DNA of 10,284 nt from contig WQTY01000032.1 in assembly GCA_009786045.1 (NCBI GenBank), forward strand, positions 1-10,284, in the 5' to 3' direction. A model generated the notes under the pieces. The model had not been told where the DNA came from. It made no database searches and saw nothing but the letters and a program-made list of their open reading frames with translations. A program made the position numbers and the translations under genes. Positions 6,497-10,284 of the stretch are shown piece after piece (within the stretch, counting starts at the first letter, position 1; every line of letters begins with the position of its first letter). This DNA comes from Pseudomonadota bacterium (GTDB taxonomy: Bacteria > Myxococcota_A > Bradymonadia > UBA4248).

Positions 6497-6516
6497 GAGC
6501 GCCAAAGGGCGTTCAT
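6495..6516 (+). promoter_or_regulatory. Hairpin in the atpH-atpA gap
   Basis: ATGAGCGCC (6495-6503) pairs with GGCGTTCAT (6508-6516) over nine base pairs with one G-U wobble and an AAAG loop. It ends 11 nt before the atpA ribosome site. There is no T-tract, so it is not a terminator. Known roles for such intercistronic hairpins are mRNA stabilisation and translation tuning; which applies here is inference. Confidence 0.45.
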
Positions 6517-6539
6517 ATGTAATGAAGAAGGAATATCGG

Positions 6540-8198
6540 ATGGCTATTAACATCGAAGAAATCAGTCAGATAATCCGTAAACAGGTTCAGGACTACGACA
6601 AGAAAGTCGAAGTGACGGAAACCGGTACCGTGATCACATGCAGCGACGGCACCGCCCGCGTCTTTGGGCTGACCAATGCCATGGCTGGCGAACTCCTGGC
6701 TTTTCCAAACGATGTCTTTGGCCTCGTTTTGAACCTCGAAGAAGACAACGTCGGCTGCGCCCTGCTGGGTGAGGCCCACCTCGTCTGCGAGGGCGATGTT
6801 GTTCGACGCACGGGACGTATCTCCTCTGTGCCCGTAGGCGATGCCCTCGTCGGGCGCGTCATCAATGCCCTGGGACAACCCATAGATGGCCTCGGCGCGA
6901 TTGCAGCCACAGAGCATCGTCCCGTCGATATCAAGGCCCCGGGCATCATCGCACGCCAAAGCGTCTACGAACCGCTCCAAACCGGTATCAAGGCACTTGA
7001 TGCGCTTGTCCCCATCGGACGGGGCCAGCGTGAGCTGATCATTGGCGACCGGAAAACCGGAAAAACCGCCGTCGCCATTGATGCCATCATCAATCAGAGG
7101 GACACCGACGTCTACTGCATCTATGTCGCCATCGGACAAAAACAATCCACAGTGGCGCAGGTCGTCGAAACCCTCCGAAAGCACGACGCCATGAAATACA
7201 CCATCGTCGTAAGTGCCACGGCCTCTGAGTCCGCACCGCTCCAGTACCTGGTTCCCTATGTGGGATGCACGATGGCCGAGTACTTCCGCGATAACGGCAA
7301 ACATGCCCTGGTCATTTATGACGATCTTTCCAAACAGGCCGTCGCTTACCGTCAGCTGGCACTCCTGCTGCGACGTCCGCCCGGACGCGAAGCCTACCCC
7401 GGCGACGTCTTCTATCTCCACAGCCGGCTCCTGGAGCGCGCCGCCAAAATGCGCGAAGACTGGATCATCGTTGACAAAAATGCCGCACCAAACGTCGAAA
7501 CAGGCATTGATGGCAAAATCTATCTGGGCGACCACGGAAAAAAAGAAGCCAAAGCCATCGCCAAAGAAAAGGAACACCACAAAGTCATCCGGCACCCCAA
7601 AACCGGTGGAAGCCTCACCGCTCTGCCCATCATTGAGACCCAGGCCGGCGACATTTCCGCCTACATCCCAACAAACGTTATCTCCATCACCGACGGGCAA
7701 ATTTTCCTCGACACCGACCTGTTCAACGCCGGAACCCGGCCAGCCATCAACGTCGGCGTTTCCGTAAGCCGCGTCGGCGGCAACGCCCAAATCAAGGCCA
7801 TGAAACAGGTCGCCGGCACACTGCGCCTTGATATGTCACAGTATCGCGAACTCGAAAGCTTCGCACAATTTGGCTCCGACCTCGATCTCGTCACCCAGGC
7901 CATGCTTGCACGCGGACAGCGTCTCACCGAAGTCCTCAAGCAAGAGCAATACGTGCCCATGCCCGTCGAGAAGCAAATCCTTGCCATCTACGCAGCCACG
8001 AATAACTATCTCAAGGATATCCCCCTCTCTGCCGTAAGGCGCTATGAAGCTCAGATGCTGAACTTCATCGACGCCAACTACCCCAGTATCCTGACGACCA
8101 TTCGCGATCAGAAGAAACTTGATGATGCGGTTAAGACTGAGGTCGACAAAGCCCTTTCAGCGTTCGGATCGGTCTTTGATCCCAAGGCCCGCAACTGA
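6540..8198 (+). CDS. atpA: ATP synthase F1 subunit alpha
   Basis: 552 residues. Non-catalytic nucleotide-binding subunit of the F1 hexamer, contributing the arginine finger to the beta catalytic site. Domains in order: N-terminal beta-barrel (about 25-95), Walker A GDRKTGKT (169-176), the block [21 protein letters not shown] (280-300), [15 protein letters not shown] (357-371), arginine finger R411 in SVSRVGG, and the C-terminal helical domain. It is longer than the typical 500-515 residues because about 35 extra residues, Lys/Glu/His-rich, lie between LLERAA and GSLTALP (303-356). The start at 6540 is chosen for its AAGGA site at 6528-6532 (7-nt spacing) and the MAINIEEIS opening; in-frame ATGs at 6495 and 6522 lack such support. 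Confidence 0.98.
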   Translation: MAINIEEISQIIRKQVQDYDKKVEVTETGTVITCSDGTARVFGLTNAMAGELLAFPNDVFGLVLNLEEDNVGCALLGEAHLVCEGDVVRRTGRISSVPVGDALVGRVINALGQPIDGLGAIAATEHRPVDIKAPGIIARQSVYEPLQTGIKALDALVPIGRGQRELIIGDRKTGKTAVAIDAIINQRDTDVYCIYVAIGQKQSTVAQVVETLRKHDAMKYTIVVSATASESAPLQYLVPYVGCTMAEYFRDNGKHALVIYDDLSKQAVAYRQLALLLRRPPGREAYPGDVFYLHSRLLERAAKMREDWIIVDKNAAPNVETGIDGKIYLGDHGKKEAKAIAKEKEHHKVIRHPKTGGSLTALPIIETQAGDISAYIPTNVISITDGQIFLDTDLFNAGTRPAINVGVSVSRVGGNAQIKAMKQVAGTLRLDMSQYRELESFAQFGSDLDLVTQAMLARGQRLTEVLKQEQYVPMPVEKQILAIYAATNNYLKDIPLSAVRRYEAQMLNFIDANYPSILTTIRDQKKLDDAVKTEVDKALSAFGSVFDPKARN

Positions 8199-8207
8199 AA
8201 CCTCTCC

Positions 8208-8238
8208 GCCCCGGCTGGATAAGGCCGCCTGCCGGGGC
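8208..8238. repeat. Inverted repeat between atpA and atpG
   Basis: GCCCCGGC (8208-8215) and GCCGGGGC (8231-8238) are perfect 8-bp arms around a 15-nt loop, beginning 10 nt after the atpA stop. No T-run follows, so it should not stop transcription by itself. It could be an mRNA-stabilising 3' structure for the upstream genes. Confidence 0.5.
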
Positions 8239-8296
8239 ACCCCAGACCGTCGACCAACGGCATCAGCCATTACCTTAGAATAGAAGGATATTCAAA

Positions 8297-9196
8297 ATGG
8301 CGAATCTCAAGCAGATCCGTAAACACATTGCCAGTGTACAGAATACCGGCAAAATCACGAAAGCCATGAAAATGGTTGCGGTGTCAAAGTTGCGCAAATC
8401 ACAGGCCGCCGTCATCGCTACGAGACCTTATGTCAACACGCTCATCGGCATCATTGAGCGTCTCGTACGCAAAACTGACGTATCGCAGCACCCGCTGCTT
8501 CGCTGCGCCGAGACAAAGAAAACCGTCGCCCTTATCGTCGTCTCCGGCGATAAAGGCCTCTGCGGCGCCTATAACCACAACATCGTCAAAGCCGCCAAAC
8601 GCTTCGTCACCAAACGCAGCGATCAATACAAAAAAATAAAGCTGTTCTTCATCGGAACCAAAGCTTTCGACGCCATGAAACGCGTCACCGGAATAGAAAT
8701 GTCACGCATCGAAAACGCGTGGGATAAACCATCCTCCGAAGTTGCCTTCGAGCTCAGCAAATACCTCTGCTCTGCCTTCACCGAAGGCGCCCTTGATGAA
8801 GTCCTGATCCTGTATACCCGCTTCAAAAGCGTCATCCAGCACGATGTCATGCTTGATGCCCTCCTACCGCTGCAGTCTATCCTCTCCAACCATTCGCAAA
8901 GCGAAACCGACCAGCATTCAATCCCGGACAAGTTCGATGAAGCCTGCTACATACACGAACCCTCAGAGGAAGATGTCCTCGATGCCCTGCTGCCGCGCGC
9001 TGTCTCCGTCCACATCCACAGAGGTCTGCTGGAGGGCCTGGCAAGCGAAAATGGCGCCAGAATGACCGCCATGGACAGTGCGTCCAAAAACGCCACAGAA
9101 ATGATCAATCGCCTCACGCTGCAATACAACCGCGCCCGACAGGCAGCCATCACGACAGAACTCATCGAAGTCGTCAGCGGTGCGGAAGCGCTCTAA
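8297..9196 (+). CDS. atpG: ATP synthase F1 subunit gamma
   Basis: 299 residues, a normal length. Central rotor shaft whose N- and C-terminal helices form the coiled coil inside the alpha3beta3 ring. The N-terminal signature IRKHIASVQNTGKITKAMKM (7-26) is nearly identical to the family pattern. The middle Rossmann-like domain has SGDKGLCGAYN (83-93). The C-terminal signature ends YNRARQAAITTELIEVVSGA (277-296). A slightly divergent stretch at about 195-228 is the usual variable region. Start ATG 8297 with AAGGA at 8284-8288 (8-nt spacing). It lies 98 bp after alpha and 48 bp before beta. Confidence 0.97.
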   Translation: MANLKQIRKHIASVQNTGKITKAMKMVAVSKLRKSQAAVIATRPYVNTLIGIIERLVRKTDVSQHPLLRCAETKKTVALIVVSGDKGLCGAYNHNIVKAAKRFVTKRSDQYKKIKLFFIGTKAFDAMKRVTGIEMSRIENAWDKPSSEVAFELSKYLCSAFTEGALDEVLILYTRFKSVIQHDVMLDALLPLQSILSNHSQSETDQHSIPDKFDEACYIHEPSEEDVLDALLPRAVSVHIHRGLLEGLASENGARMTAMDSASKNATEMINRLTLQYNRARQAAITTELIEVVSGAEAL

Positions 9197-9229
9197 TTCA
9201 TCGTCCTTTATCCTTACACTGGAACATAA

Positions 9230-10284
<1,055 letters not shown>

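Noticed and set aside
6495..6539. Longer atpA start at 6495 or 6522
   Set aside because: The family-like N-terminus starts at 6540 with a well-spaced AAGGA; the upstream ATG at 6495 is part of the hairpin stem.
6513..7790. 425-residue open frame on the minus strand antisense to atpA
   Set aside because: It lies wholly within the well-conserved alpha gene, its translation is rich in Gly, Asp and Val as expected from the complement of C-biased codons, and no domain is recognisable.

Overview
The window looks like a chromosomal segment of moderately GC-rich bacterial DNA, most likely from a Deltaproteobacteria-type lineage (Myxococcota, Bradymonadales or similar). This placement is an inference from three things: the F-type ATP synthase gene order with two b-type subunits and no a or c gene, the FHA/zinc-ribbon regulatory protein style, and the very GC-rich hairpin repeat at the left edge. 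No rRNA or other taxonomic marker is present.

Layout. Positions 1-115 hold a dense GC-rich inverted-repeat element, just downstream of the leftmost gene. Two minus-strand genes follow and appear to form a transcription unit read right to left. The first to be transcribed (3375-2074) encodes a protein with two zinc ribbons and two FHA domains. The second (1981-116) encodes a 621-residue protein that looks like two PqqD-like winged-helix segments followed by a degenerate MidA-like methyltransferase fold. A divergent intergenic region (3376-3598) carries a good sigma70-like promoter for the minus-strand pair, a perfect 10-bp palindrome and a strong hairpin. Rightward from it lies a complete D-alanine--D-alanine ligase (3599-4546), closed by a short intrinsic terminator.

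A 258-bp gap with a plausible promoter then opens an ATP synthase operon that fills the rest of the window: b' (4805-5257), b (5268-5873), delta (5886-6440), alpha (6540-8198), gamma (8297-9196) and beta (9245 to the window edge, incomplete). Epsilon is presumably just outside the window. The a and c subunits, which form the membrane rotor/stator channel, are not upstream and must be encoded elsewhere. Ion specificity (proton or sodium) therefore cannot be read here.

The ATP synthase and Ddl are housekeeping genes with intact motifs. The part most likely to be poorly described is the left third: the double zinc-ribbon/double FHA protein paired with the PqqD-like/methyltransferase-like protein. 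Smaller points of interest are the roughly 35-residue insertion in alpha, hairpins in the intergenic gaps of the atp operon, and the left-edge repeat.
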